A stretch of DNA of 64,000 nucleotides from Gerris lacustris. Taxonomy: Eukaryota; Arthropoda; Insecta; Hemiptera; Gerridae. The position numbers were made by a program, and so were the translations under genes. The stretch spans positions 60,260,173 to 60,324,172 of the forward strand of contig OX578277.1 of NCBI GenBank assembly GCA_951217055.1. The letters are read 5' to 3'. Below are positions 36,742 through 49,800 of this stretch, in pieces. The notes under the pieces were generated by a model, which did not search any database, was not told the DNA's origin, and saw only the letters and a program-made list of their open reading frames with translations. Position 1 is the stretch's first letter. Every line of letters begins with the position of its first letter.

Positions 36742-37391
36742 GATTTTTTGATATTTTAAGATTTTTTGATATTTTATTTTTTTTTTTTTAAGATTTTTTT
36801 TTTTTTTTTTAAGATTTTTTGTTTTGATATTTTATTTTTAGGATTTTTTTTTTTTTTTTTTTTTAAGATTTTTTTTTTTTTTTTTAAGATTTTTTTTTGA
36901 TATTTTATTTTTAGGATTTTTTTTTTTTTTTTTTTTAGGATTTTTTTTTTAATATTTTTTTTAGGATTTTTTTTTTTTTTTTTTTTTTTAAGATTTTTTG
37001 TTTTGATATTTTATTTTTAGGATTTTTTTTTTTTTTTTTTTTTAAGATTTTTTTTTTTTTTTTTAAGATTTTTTTTTGATATTTTATTTTTAGGATTTTT
37101 TTTTTTTTTTTTTTTAGGATTTTTTTTTTTTTTTTTTTTAAGATTTTTTTTTTTTTTTTTAAGATTTTTTTTTGATATTTTATTTTTAGGATTTTTTTTT
37201 TTTTTTTTTTAGGATTTTTTTTTTTTTTTTTTTTTAAGATTTTTTTTTGAATAATTTTTTAAGGATTTTTTTTTTTTTTTTTTTTTTTAAGATTTTTTTT
37301 TTGATATTTTATTTTTAGGATTTTTTTTTTTTTTTTTTTTTTAAGATTTTTTTTTTTTTTTTTAAGATTTTTTTTTGATATTTTATTTTTA

Positions 37392-37426
<35 letters not shown>

Positions 37427-37524
37427 GATTTTTTTTTTTTTTTTAAGATTTTTTTTTGATATTTTATTTTTAGGATTTTTTTTTTTTTTTTTTTAGGATT
37501 TTTTTTTTTATATTTTTTTTAGGA

Positions 37525-37555
<31 letters not shown>

Positions 37556-37750
37556 TTTTTTTGATATTTTATTTTTAGGATTTTTTTTTTTTTTTTTAAG
37601 ATTTTTTTTTGATATTTTATTTTTAAGATTTTTTTTTTTTATTTTTTTTAGGATTTTTTTTTTTTTTTTAAGATTTTTTTTTGATATTTTATTTTAGGAT
37701 TTTTTTTTTTTTTTTTTTTTAGGATTTTTTTTTTAATATTTTTTTTAGGA

Positions 37751-37781
<31 letters not shown>

Positions 37782-37802
37782 TTTTTTGATATTTTATTTT
37801 TA

Positions 37803-37843
<41 letters not shown>

Positions 37844-37866
37844 TTTTTTTTTTTTTTTTATTTTTA

Positions 37867-37922
<56 letters not shown>

Positions 37923-38209
37923 TTTTTTGATATTTTATTTTTAGGATTTTTTTTTTTTTTTTTTTTTTTTTTAGGATATTTTATTTTTAAGATTTTTTTT
38001 TTTTATTTTTTTTAGGATTTTTTTTTTTTTTTTAAGATTTTTTTTTTTTATTTTTTTTAGGATTTTTTTTTTTTTTTTAAGATTTTTTTTTGATATTTTA
38101 TTTTAGGATTTTTTTTTTTTTTTTTTTTAGGATTTTTTTTTTAATATTTTTTTTAGGATTTTTTTTTTTTTTTTTTTTTTTAAGATTTTTTTTTGATATT
38201 TTATTTTTA

Positions 38210-38249
<40 letters not shown>

Positions 38250-38272
38250 TTTTTTTTTTTTTTTTATTTTTA

Positions 38273-38314
<42 letters not shown>

Positions 38315-38412
38315 TTTTTTGATATTTTATTTTTAGGATTTTTTTTTTTTTTTTTTTTAGGATTTTTTTTTTTTTTTTTTTTAGGATTTTTTTTTTAATA
38401 TTTTTTTTAGGA

Positions 38413-38443
<31 letters not shown>

Positions 38444-38464
38444 TTTTTTGATATTTTATTTTTA

Positions 38465-38504
<40 letters not shown>

Positions 38505-38766
38505 TTTTTTTTTTTTTTTTATTTTTAGGATTTTTTTTTTTTTTTGATATTTTTTTTTTTTATTTTTTTTAGGATTTTTTTTTTTTTTTTAAGATTTTTT
38601 TTTTTTATTTTTTTTAGGATTTTTTTTTTTTTTTTAAGATTTTTTTTTGATATTTTATTTTAGGATTTTTTTTTTTTTTTTTTTTAGGATTTTTTTTTTA
38701 ATATTTTTTTTAGGATTTTTTTTTTTTTTTTTTTTTTTAAGATTTTTTTTTGATATTTTATTTTTA

Positions 38767-38806
<40 letters not shown>

Positions 38807-38829
38807 TTTTTTTTTTTTTTTTATTTTTA

Positions 38830-38872
<43 letters not shown>

Positions 38873-38920
38873 TTTTTTTTTTTTAAGATTTTTTTTTGAT
38901 ATTTTATTTTTAGGATTTTT
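36742..38920. repeat. T-run satellite, right (inverted) arm
   Basis: From about 36740 the strand composition flips: AAGATTTTTTTTTGATATTT, TATTTTTAGGA and long T runs are the reverse complement of the left arm. The junction is the text tcttaaaaaaaaagatttttt. With the left arm this makes an inverted repeat of more than 4 kb with almost no spacer. Confidence 0.95.
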
Positions 38921-39265
38921 AATTCAAACTAAAAATGATCTAAAAAATATCTAACCCTTTTTAATTTTCTAACTATATTTTATCATTAATATATTTGATC
39001 ATCAATTGTGTCACTTAAATAATTCATGTTACTGTGAACAGTGAACTAATATAGAATCTGAAGATAGCAAGCTATATTAAGTAGCCAAAACCTGTTATCA
39101 GGTATTACAAATACTTTGTGTGTAAACCTGATGGTTTCCTCCCCCTCCTACTTTTCAAAATTATAATGATGAATATGTTATTTATTGTGTGGGATAAATC
39201 TTCATTATATGCCCCACCTATTTCTAAACGTCCGAAATTATTTTTTTACATTATAAAAATGATTT
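38921..39265. repeat. 345-bp interspersed unit, copy 1
   Basis: Non-homopolymer unit starting aattcaaactaaaaatgatc and ending acattataaaaatgattt. It is embedded in the T-run satellite and appears identical to copies at 40149 and 41446. Confidence 0.95.
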
Positions 39266-39596
39266 TTTTTTTTAGGATTTTTTTTTTTTTTTTAAGATTT
39301 TTTTTTGATATTTTATTTTTAGGATTTTTTTTTTTTTTTTTTTAGGATTTTTTTTTTTATATTTTTTTTAGGATTTTTTTTTTTTTTTTTTTTTTAAGAT
39401 TTTTTTTTTGATATTTTATTTTTAGGATTTTTTTTTTTTTTTTTAAGATTTTTTTTTGATATTTTATTTTTAAGATTTTTTTTTTTTATTTTTTTTAGGA
39501 TTTTTTTTTTTTTTTTAAGATTTTTTTTTGATATTTTATTTTAGGATTTTTTTTTTTTTTTTTTTTAGGATTTTTTTTTTAATATTTTTTTTAGGA

Positions 39597-39627
<31 letters not shown>

Positions 39628-39648
39628 TTTTTTGATATTTTATTTTTA

Positions 39649-39688
<40 letters not shown>

Positions 39689-39711
39689 TTTTTTTTTTTT
39701 TTTTATTTTTA

Positions 39712-39767
<56 letters not shown>

Positions 39768-39994
39768 TTTTTTGATATTTTTTTTTTTTATTTTTTTTAG
39801 GATTTTTTTTTTTTTTTTAAGATTTTTTTTTTTTATTTTTTTTAGGATTTTTTTTTTTTTTTTAAGATTTTTTTTTGATATTTTATTTTAGGATTTTTTT
39901 TTTTTTTTTTTTTAGGATTTTTTTTTTAATATTTTTTTTAGGATTTTTTTTTTTTTTTTTTTTTTTAAGATTTTTTTTTGATATTTTATTTTTA

Positions 39995-40034
<40 letters not shown>

Positions 40035-40057
40035 TTTTTTTTTTTTTTTTATTTTTA

Positions 40058-40100
<43 letters not shown>

Positions 40101-40148
40101 TTTTTTTTTTTTAAGATTTTTTTTTGATATTTTATTTTTAGGATTTTT
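39266..40148. repeat. T-run satellite between unit copies 1 and 2
   Basis: Oligo-T satellite with the same AAGA...GATATTTTATTTTTAGGA punctuation. The stretch 38647-39345 recurs at 39875-40573, a higher-order period of 1228 bp. Confidence 0.95.
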
Positions 40149-40493
40149 AATTCAAACTAAAAATGATCTAAAAAATATCTAACCCTTTTTAATTTTCTAA
40201 CTATATTTTATCATTAATATATTTGATCATCAATTGTGTCACTTAAATAATTCATGTTACTGTGAACAGTGAACTAATATAGAATCTGAAGATAGCAAGC
40301 TATATTAAGTAGCCAAAACCTGTTATCAGGTATTACAAATACTTTGTGTGTAAACCTGATGGTTTCCTCCCCCTCCTACTTTTCAAAATTATAATGATGA
40401 ATATGTTATTTATTGTGTGGGATAAATCTTCATTATATGCCCCACCTATTTCTAAACGTCCGAAATTATTTTTTTACATTATAAAAATGATTT
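40149..40493. repeat. 345-bp interspersed unit, copy 2
   Basis: Appears identical to copy 1; offset 1228 bp. Confidence 0.95.
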
Positions 40494-40876
40494 TTTTTTT
40501 TAGGATTTTTTTTTTTTTTTTAAGATTTTTTTTTGATATTTTATTTTTAGGATTTTTTTTTTTTTTTTTTTAGGATTTTTTTTTTTATATTTTTTTTAGG
40601 ATTTTTTTTTTTTTTTTTTTTTTTAAGATTTTTTTTTTGATATTTTATTTTTAGGATTTTTTTTTTTTTTTTTAAGATTTTTTTTTGATATTTTATTTTT
40701 AAGATTTTTTTTTTTTATTTTTTTTAGGATTTTTTTTTTTTTTTTAAGATTTTTTTTTGATATTTTATTTTAGGATTTTTTTTTTTTTTTTTTTTAGGAT
40801 TTTTTTTTTAATATTTTTTTTAGGATTTTTTTTTTTTTTTTTTTTTTTAAGATTTTTTTTTGATATTTTATTTTTA

Positions 40877-40916
<40 letters not shown>

Positions 40917-40939
40917 TTTTTTTTTTTTTTTTATTTTTA

Positions 40940-40996
<57 letters not shown>

Positions 40997-41234
40997 TTTT
41001 TTGATATTTTATTTTTAGGATTTTTTTTTTTTTTTTTTTTTTTTAGGATATTTTATTTTTAAGATTTTTTTTTTTTATTTTTTTTAGGATTTTTTTTTTT
41101 TTTTTAAGATTTTTTTTTGATATTTTATTTTAGGATTTTTTTTTTTTTTTTTTTAGGATTTTTTTTTTAATATTTTTTTTAGGATTTTTTTTTTTTTTTT
41201 TTTTTTAAGATTTTTTTTTGATATTTTATTTTTA

Positions 41235-41274
<40 letters not shown>

Positions 41275-41297
41275 TTTTTTTTTTTTTTTTATTTTTA

Positions 41298-41340
<43 letters not shown>

Positions 41341-41445
41341 TTTTTTGATATTTTATTTTTAGGATTTTTTTTTTTTTTTTTTTTTTTTTTAGGATTTTTT
41401 TTTTTTTTTAAGATTTTTTTTTGATATTTTATTTTTAGGATTTTT
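40494..41445. repeat. T-run satellite between unit copies 2 and 3
   Basis: Oligo-T satellite of the same type. Copy-to-copy spacing here is 1297 bp instead of 1228, through extra T-run units. Confidence 0.95.
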
Positions 41446-41790
41446 AATTCAAACTAAAAATGATCTAAAAAATATCTAACCCTTTTTAATTTTCTAACTA
41501 TATTTTATCATTAATATATTTGATCATCAATTGTGTCACTTAAATAATTCATGTTACTGTGAACAGTGAACTAATATAGAATCTGAAGATAGCAAGCTAT
41601 ATTAAGTAGCCAAAACCTGTTATCAGGTATTACAAATACTTTGTGTGTAAACCTGATGGTTTCCTCCCCCTCCTACTTTTCAAAATTATAATGATGAATA
41701 TGTTATTTATTGTGTGGGATAAATCTTCATTATATGCCCCACCTATTTCTAAACGTCCGAAATTATTTTTTTACATTATAAAAATGATTT
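41446..41790. repeat. 345-bp unit, copy 3 (unique-flank copy)
   Basis: Same unit, but at its right edge it continues into a MITE and single-copy sequence instead of the T-run satellite. This is probably the original locus from which copies 1 and 2 were amplified together with the satellite. Confidence 0.9.
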
Positions 41791-42014
41791 CCGTTGTAGC
41801 ATCTCAATAAATTCAATCTTATTTTTTTAACTTAATTTTTTATTCATTTGTTTTTTTATTTTAGGGAAAATTATGAAAGGTTATGGTTAATTTAGGTTAA
41901 GGTTAGTACTTTTTGACCTTCCATCATTGTCACATTAAACTTGACACTTTGTGTGACTTGACTTGTGTAGAAAAAAGAACATTCTGAATTTATCGAGACG
42001 CTACAACCGGAATC
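41786..42014. repeat. MITE-like inverted-repeat element (about 229 bp)
   Basis: The left end GATTTCCGTTGTAGCATCTC and the inverted right end GATTCCGGTTGTAGCGTCTC match at 17 of 20 positions, and the similarity continues through aataaattca. Non-coding. Confidence 0.65.
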
Positions 42015-42871
42015 GTTTTTACAATGTACAGAGATACTGTAAAAGACAAATTCTGTAAAAAGGAACAGTTTAAAAAAATAATGAAGTAAATAGGACAGTG
42101 CGAAATAGGTGGGCCATATAGTGCAATTTTACCAATTGATGTTAAAAGAGAACACTTTATCTAAAGTTTTTCTTTATCAAATTTCCTATCCCCCTCCCCC
42201 CCCCCCCCCCCGGGGGGGCTAAAATAGCTCGACCACCCCCAAAATTAAAAGTACCGTTTTGCCATAAAAATCAAGTTTTTCATAACTTTTGAATAAATGA
42301 CACAGTTTATTATAGATTTGAAGTAATATTGCTTAACTGCTATTGACTCATCTATTTAATATAGAATGATTAGGTGCGCAACTTTTATTATTTTAAAATC
42401 GATTTTAAATTTTTTTAAATTTTGTTTATTAAAAAGAAAATAATAGCCTGAGATTATAGGGCTTTTTTCCACTAACTGAATTATTAGTTATTGATTTTTT
42501 TTAAAAAAAAATTAACCTGATAACACAATTTAGTGAATTGCTAGACGTTTCCCGTGCTTTGCCAAAAAAAATTTCAAGTGGATATAGCTACTTTTGGAAT
42601 TCAGCTACTCTAACATATTTAAAAAAAACTCTTTCAAGATATTTTTATGAAACTTGACAGATGTCTTACTAACTCCGATATCTAAAATTTCCAAAAATAT
42701 TAGTTTTAAAATTTATCAAATTTCAAATTTGAAAAGTCAAATTCCATGAAAACCAGGTAGGTATGAAGAAATTTTGCATGAGACAAAAGTTGTAGAACTT
42801 TTTAATGCAAACCTAACGATTCCTTATAATTATTGAAATCGGTTCATAAATAAATAAATTACGGTACATTA
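42015..42871. other. No gene recognised
   Basis: AT-rich intergenic sequence. A poly-C/poly-G junction (about 42192-42218) resembles hAT-type interiors seen elsewhere in the window. Around 42650-42850 the text has the style of a decayed TE tail. Confidence 0.4.
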
Positions 42872-43160
42872 AGGCTGCTTTCACACTGCGTGCGAGACCG
42901 AGCGAGACCGAATAAGGTCAATTCCGTTTGAGAAGCATATACATGTATTTTTTTTTTTCGAGCGTTTTTGTTAGATAAGCGTTTTCGGCCGCCGAAAAGC
43001 GTTTTCGGTCGCCGAAAACGGTCTCGCTCAGTCTCGCTCGGCCCGGTCTCACTCAGCGATTAATGTGAATAGACCCATGCTAATACATTGCTAATACATG
43101 TATTTGCTTCTCAAGCGGAATCGGTCTCGCTCGGTCTCGCACGCAGTGTGAAAGCCGCCT
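42872..43160. repeat. MITE with GCGAGACCGAGC termini (289 bp)
   Basis: The left end AGGCTGCTTTCACACTGCGT and the inverted right end AGGCGGCTTTCACACTGCGT differ at one base. Inside both ends GAGACCGAGC repeats, and a central GCGTTTTCGGCCGCCGAAAA palindrome is duplicated. It has much higher GC than its surroundings. A 3-bp TTA/TAA-type duplication, as in PIF/Harbinger elements, is possible but not clear. Confidence 0.8.
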
Positions 43161-43895
43161 AAAATGTATACTAAGCCCACAATACATGAGGGGGCTTTAG
43201 CCCCCCCAGAACTTTTGACCTAGGATCGCTACTGCATGCATTGTTATCCAAACTAAACGTGTAAGTAAAATTTGAATTTAATCGGTTGATATCTGCTTTA
43301 AAATTCAGTTGAAAGATTTGACCCAAATAAACATACAAGCATTTCAAGTTAAATAAAAGGTTGTCAAAAATTGTACATGAACATTTCAGCTGCGTTTTGA
43401 TTTTGATCCTTGATTTTGAGTCATTTGATTCTAATACATTACAATTCTTTATTCAGACAGTTGATAGAAGGTGAATAATTGGAATGGTCTGGACGAGTAG
43501 GTAATGCGACGGACCAATGACAATGTTAACAACATTGCCACGACAACACTCAGCTTTTATTTACATTACTATATTTAAACAAACAGCTTTATAAATAAGA
43601 TTGATCTTTTGTTATGGTCGAAGGTAAAGTGGAGTGAAACGCAACAAAGGCCGGTCACGAGAGTCAGGCTTTACCACCCCCTTTTATTGAGAGGAGAATG
43701 TTTTATTACGTTGAAACTTTTTCAATCGAAGAATCGAGTCCTATCAAGTGTGTCTATCCGTTGATATATTCGGCATATAATTTCAAAATTTTAAAAAAAA
43801 TCTAGTTATTTAAAGAGGGTTGCAGAGTTAATTATAAATAATTTATTTAAGAATTTTTTTTTTTATTATATATTTAAATTATGTAGGTATTTACA
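43161..43895. other. Upstream region of receptor gene 2
   Basis: Contains CGCTACTG at about 43225-43232, resembling a hAT terminus, and otherwise AT-rich sequence. Any promoter of receptor gene 2 lies here or closer to 43896, but no core element is distinctive. Confidence 0.35.
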
Positions 43896-46800
43896 ATGAA
43901 TTCTATAGGCGATAAAGCTGCTGATACGTACCTAGGCCGAACTTCTATAAGCAACCAAAATGTTATCGCATCGAGAATTAATCTCAAGCCATCAAAAATT
44001 GGTAACAACTTATTCTAATTTCGAATTATTTATAAAGTGGTTCTAAAAATGTATCATGTTTTTTACTTAATAGCCAGTAGTTGGGATTTCTCTATCGTAC
44101 CTATTGTCAGAAAATAACTGAACACATATTAAATAACATATTTAAATTTTTCTTTTTTCTTTTTGATCTTGAACCCTTTTCTTGGTAGTTATTTATAAAA
44201 CTTTTCTTTATAGAATTGGGTCTTTTATGGGGTTAATTGTTTTTTTTAATTAATTAAATAAAAGCACTTTCTCTTTTTCTAAAGCAATATTTCGCCCTAC
44301 ACATTAGGGCTTCTTCAGGCTTCTAACTGTCCCCTTCACAAAAGTCTGGTTTTAAAAACTATTTATTCAAATTGAAGTCTACAAATGTGAGATATCGGGA
44401 AACGGCACTTTAAAAAAATATATTTTTAGATTGGTGGCAGTCTGTTATATCTGTTATGTCTAATTCTAATAGATAACTATACTACATCCTTATTCTTTAA
44501 GAGTTAGAAGAGTAAAGTAAAATCTGTTCATAAAGTATGGTTCTTTAGGTCTTTAGTTTGGTTTTGCACCAAGTTTCTCAATCTCTCAAGTTTATTGATA
44601 AACTATTGACAAAAACTGAATTCATATTCATAAAATTGAGTTTCCTTAAAACTATAGTCCACACTAAAATCTTAGGAACAGATTTAATTTTTATGCATTT
44701 ATTGGTGATCAATATTATAATTATTTTGACACATCAATTAATATTTGCCGAGTTTTATAAATTAATATGATTTCTGGTGAAAAGTAACGATTTGGCGGGA
44801 GAACAAATAAGCCTAGTAGGTCAGAAGAAGTAGCAGCCATGTACTGTGAAGCAGAATCTAGTTATCTTCGCTGATAAAGCTATTGCATTTTAGACAAAAA
44901 TTTTAATAGCCGGGATATATCTCTAATTTCTTTAGGGTAGCTGCAATGAGTACTATTTCAATTATGAGTGAGTATTTATTTTAAAAATCAATAAACATAA
45001 ATAAAGCTTATCTATTAATTGCCACTTACATAATATTGAAGGAATTGTCCGAAATATACTGATTGTGGTATTTTCTTGCGCATGAGGTTATATTTTAGAT
45101 TTTTTTTTAACCCAGAATGTGGTTAAAATACAATTTACATCCTCTGTCCAAAAAATAGAGGGCATTCTTTTATGGATTAATAAAGATTTTCCTTTTTCTT
45201 GAAAATGTCAAAACAAAATTATATTAGACAAAGGTCAACAAAGGAAAATTTGCTGCAACTTTCTTAGTTGCAAAGCCTTAAATACACGACACATCTTGGC
45301 ACGCGGGCCTACTTTGGAAACTCAAGGGCATCCTTCCTTTCACCTTCTACTTAATCCTAAAATCATTCCTAGAAAATCGTAACTTCCATGTATCCTACAA
45401 CCTTTCTAATTTCTTAATTTTCCCTATAAAAGCAGGTGTACCCCAAGGTAATATCCTAGGTCCAATCCTATATTCAATTTTCACATCTGACATCCCTGAG
45501 CATCCTTCTACAACTCTTGCTTCTTTCGCTGACGATAAATGCATATTATCATCAAATAAATCTCCCACAGCAGCATCTGATAAAGTACAGGAACACCTCT
45601 TACACCTAGAAACATGGCTAAGAAAATGGAGAATAAAAATCAACGAAATGAAAAGCGCACGTCACATTTAGTCTAAACATGGAATATGCGAACCGGTAAC
45701 TCTGAATCAAATACCTATCCCTCACTCCAGTTCTGTCCGCTACCTTGGGTTACACCTAGATAGACGATTAACATGGGCACACCACACAAAACTTAAACGA
45801 CAAGACTGCAACCGACGCTACAAATTTTTACACAGACTCTTACACTACGCATCTAAACTCAACACACATAACAAATTACTCATTTATAACACCATAATTA
45901 AGCCCACTTGGTCATATGGTATTGAACTCTGGGGATGCACCAAGCGTTCCAAACTCCTACCGTATCCAATCCCTTCAATCCAAAATCCTTAGAAGAATAA
46001 CAAACGCTCCTTTCTTTGTTTCCAACTTTACCCTTCACAATGACCTCAAAGTTCCCTTTGTTCGCGACCTAGCCACCTCCCGATACAAATCTTTCCATGA
46101 ATCAATTTCCCATCATCCTAATCCTTTAATCCACAACCTAACATCACCATTCATGCCTGGTAACCCTCCTCGACGCCTAAAAAGACAGTGGCCTCGTGAC
46201 CTATTAATTGACATCAAATAATAAAATGTAATATTCATGTCTTACCGTGAGTACTGTCAATGGACAGTTTCTCACATCATGTCTAACAAGCCAATCTCAA
46301 ACTAATATCATCTTAATTGCTTATAACATGTAGTTTATGTAGTTGCAATATTCAAATAAATTTAAAAAAATAAAAATAAAAAAATAAAGGAAAATTTATA
46401 TTAAAAAAAACAAAACATAAAACCGTATCATTAAGTAGGTCTTCTAAAAAAAATGTCTAGATGAATATCGTGATCTTCAAGCCATTGTCACACGATAAAA
46501 AGAGTGGGGATTTATTTAATAAAGATAGCTTTGTTTAAAGGAAGAGCTTTGCTCACTAAGATTTAAATGACAGTCCAACGAAGATGAAGAAATTGAACTA
46601 TTCAGTATTTTATTATTTAGAAATAAATGATTACACAAATTCTTATACTTTTTTACCAAAAAACATAAGAATAAGTATATGATACAGGCTCAACGGGTTC
46701 AAAAAGTGAAAAGCTTGAAGATGAAAATTATACCTTGCAAACATCTATAGCACCAGCCTTGGTCATAGCAGCATTTTGTGGATTCTTTCCTGTCAAGGGC

Positions 46801-49800
46801 ATAACATCGAAGAACACTTCTGACTTGAGGTAACGTTTTTATTTTTGGATATGGTTTTATAACATGAGGTAAAATAATATCTCCTCAGACACAAAAGGAG
46901 AGGGTATATTGTTTTATCTCCAGTAGAGAGAAAAAGTTATGATTTTGGATTAGTTTAGAGGGATTAAAATAAGTATTTTCTTCCCTGAACTCAAAAAGTA
47001 GGGAGAAAAAGTTAAAGTAGGGAGAAGAAGTAAAACCAGAGAGAAAAAGAAGGATTGCCAACTGAATTATTTTACAAATAGTAGAGAAAGGAGGCTAATG
47101 TAGTGAAGTTGTTGAAATCAGGTTGGTGACACTGCTTTTTCGACCTTATTTGTAATTTGCGCTCAGCGATCATAGCATCCTTAAACGGAAAGATTTCCAA
47201 CTCCCCTCTTTATCTACCTGTGTTAGACTACTACCGCTGGTCAAGCTATTTGGCGGTTAAAATTGTAACTAAATCTTTTACACCGTTCAAAATATTTTGA
47301 GCTTCTTATCAAAGAAAAAATTAATTTTTCAGTTTGCTAGATTCGAACCCAAGATCTCTTGCACTCGAAGCAATCGCGCATCTCTTACAGCCAACGAGGC
47401 TTGTAATATCTCCCTCGGCTGCGCCTGGGGAGCTAATTAGCGTTATTCCCTCTGCTTCGCCTCGGGATTTAGGGACCATAGATCATAGATCCTTCGGCTT
47501 TGCCTCAAGAAGCAACTTATTCACTCAGGGAAAAAAGGTTACTTTACTCCCTAGGTGCATAAATAATTATTAAATGTGCATGTAAACATGCACATGTTTA
47601 CAACATGTACTTTATAAGTTGTTATTAAAAATTGTACAGTGTGTTATAAGTTATTTCTTCCATATTAAAGTTATTTCTTCTAAAGCTTTTATGGATATAT
47701 GTATAATAAAAAATCTGTTAAACACAACTCGTACCAAGCTTTCTCATATACGAGTAAGTAACTAATTATTTCGAGTCAAGTGTTTTTCATTTATTAGTTG
47801 TTTCGAGTTATTATTTAATTATTATTGAACACTTCATTAAATTTTTAATAAAATTAATAAGGGGATTCGATTTCCAGCCTTTCTCCAACCGCGTTCACAG
47901 CTATTTTCTGAGGATCTCGATTTGTTCACAGGAAAAAGACTTGTATAATTAGATTCGCTTTTATGAAGTGAAAAATAGATTTTTTTAAATCAAAATCGTC
48001 AGAAACTTTTTTAAGTTTAAATGATCTTAAAACTTTCCACAGCAAATGCTGATTTAGGAATTTAAAGGCAAGAGATAACGAAAAAAAATACTTTAAATGA
48101 AATTTAATTAATTTAATTTACTCTGGCAGCGTGGGAAAATCGAAGGGAGAGCCAATGAGAACTTGAGTTTTTGACAGTTACAAGGTTATATCATGCCTGA
48201 TTACACATATGAATATTGTCACAACTGTTTATCATTTTAAAAATTTACATTTTGAACATCCAGAATATGTCCATAAACTGTCCATATTGGACGTCCCCTG
48301 GATGTTAGAGGAACCGAAATCAGGTCAGCCACAAGACGCCCATATGCAAACTTTCACTGGATGTTCCAATAGACAGAGTGACTGGTTCTGTGACTATCCT
48401 ATGGACATATTCTGCTGGTTGCGCTATAATTTAAATAAACCGGCTTGTTTTTCTTTAGATTTGCTTACTGGGACTGGAGATCTCTGTACTCATATTTGAT
48501 AATATTTGGTTCAACGCTTATGGGATTAATGTCAATCGTTCGATTCCTCAGAAGTGGTATACAGCTTGATACTGCTGGTAATAATCCAATTTTATCTATA
48601 AAATATTAGCCATTAAATTTTAATGTTTGTGCTACATTATTTTATCTGATGAATCAAGGCTATTTACATTTTTTATAAAGCTAAGGTGTATATTTTTTAA
48701 AGTATAATAAATTAGCATACAGATTTCCCCAGTAACAAGGCTATGGACCCCTGGAGGGGGGGGGGGGGCAAGGCACCCCTAATTGGGAACTGATTATCTT
48801 ACAATGAGATTTTTTTTAGTAAAACTAAGAGCGAACTTTTTAGTAAACCTGATTCATTAAATTGGATCTTAACATATTAGAAAGAGAAAACAAAATTAAT
48901 CTAACAATATCTTAAGTAGTAATGCCTTTGGTTATGCATTTTATGGTTTCAATAAAACTTCATATATTGTCAGGAGTACAATTAAAGCGTGCATTTGTAT
49001 GTATTAAAGTGGCATAAATTTATAATAATAGTTTTAAGGCTGTGAAATTTAGTATAATAGTTCCCGATCAACTACCTTTACTTTTGACTATAATATTTCT
49101 TGTTACTTAATTTATAACAATAAGTAATTAATATTTTTTTGTTTAGGGGACATAATGTTTTTCATGGGAAATTCAATTGCTATGCTCCTATTTGTAAATT
49201 TGGCTGCAAACTGGAAGGAATTGATGGTGGCATGGCATGAAGTAGAACTTATACTACCACCATCTAATAGAAGGACCAATTTAAAAATTACATTTATGAT
49301 TGTAGTTATAACATTTTTATCTCTGTGTGAGTACTTGATACTGTCCCCTTATTATCAAATGTAATAAATCAATAACAAAGGAAAACATTTTTACTTTTAC
49401 TGCTATTGATTCCAGCTTATTTAATATGTGGTAATCATTTTCTAAATATTTTGGTTTTCTTAGGCAATAGTAGTTCAGCAGTAGTAGTTCTTAGGCAATG
49501 GTTCCAAAGGCAATACCAAGGACTCTTTTAATTTCTTGCATTTATCTGACTGTTGTTAACACATCTAATCTCCGAAACACCAAACACAAAAAGTTGAAAC
49601 TCAGTTAAGTTATGTGTAATACCCCAAACTCTTAAAACATTTTTAAACGGAAATGCGTCATTCATGGGATGTTAAATGAAAGAGGTGGAGACGCCCTGAG
49701 TCCTGAATGAAAATATACTCATATATTTGGTTTCGTTTTTCTATCGTCATCTTAGCGCCGTGTGACCTTAAAATTTGGGTTCTTTATGTCCCTCTACCCC

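Noticed and set aside
34477..41062. Many Phe-rich frames (FFFFRIFF, FFIFYFYDFFF)
   Set aside because: They are translations of oligo-T tracts in the satellite and lack codon diversity.
34491..41445. CRISPR-like spacing of repeated words
   Set aside because: Words are separated by homopolymer runs of variable length, there are no unique spacers or cas genes, and the DNA is eukaryotic.
47338..47400. tRNA gene on the minus strand
   Set aside because: B-box and A-box-like words are present, but acceptor and anticodon stems do not pair into a cloverleaf; treated as a SINE-like remnant.
48209..48499. 96-codon frame overlapping the exon at 48459
   Set aside because: The receptor exon uses a different frame, has a clean acceptor at 48457-48458 and keeps phase; the longer frame crosses a MITE.
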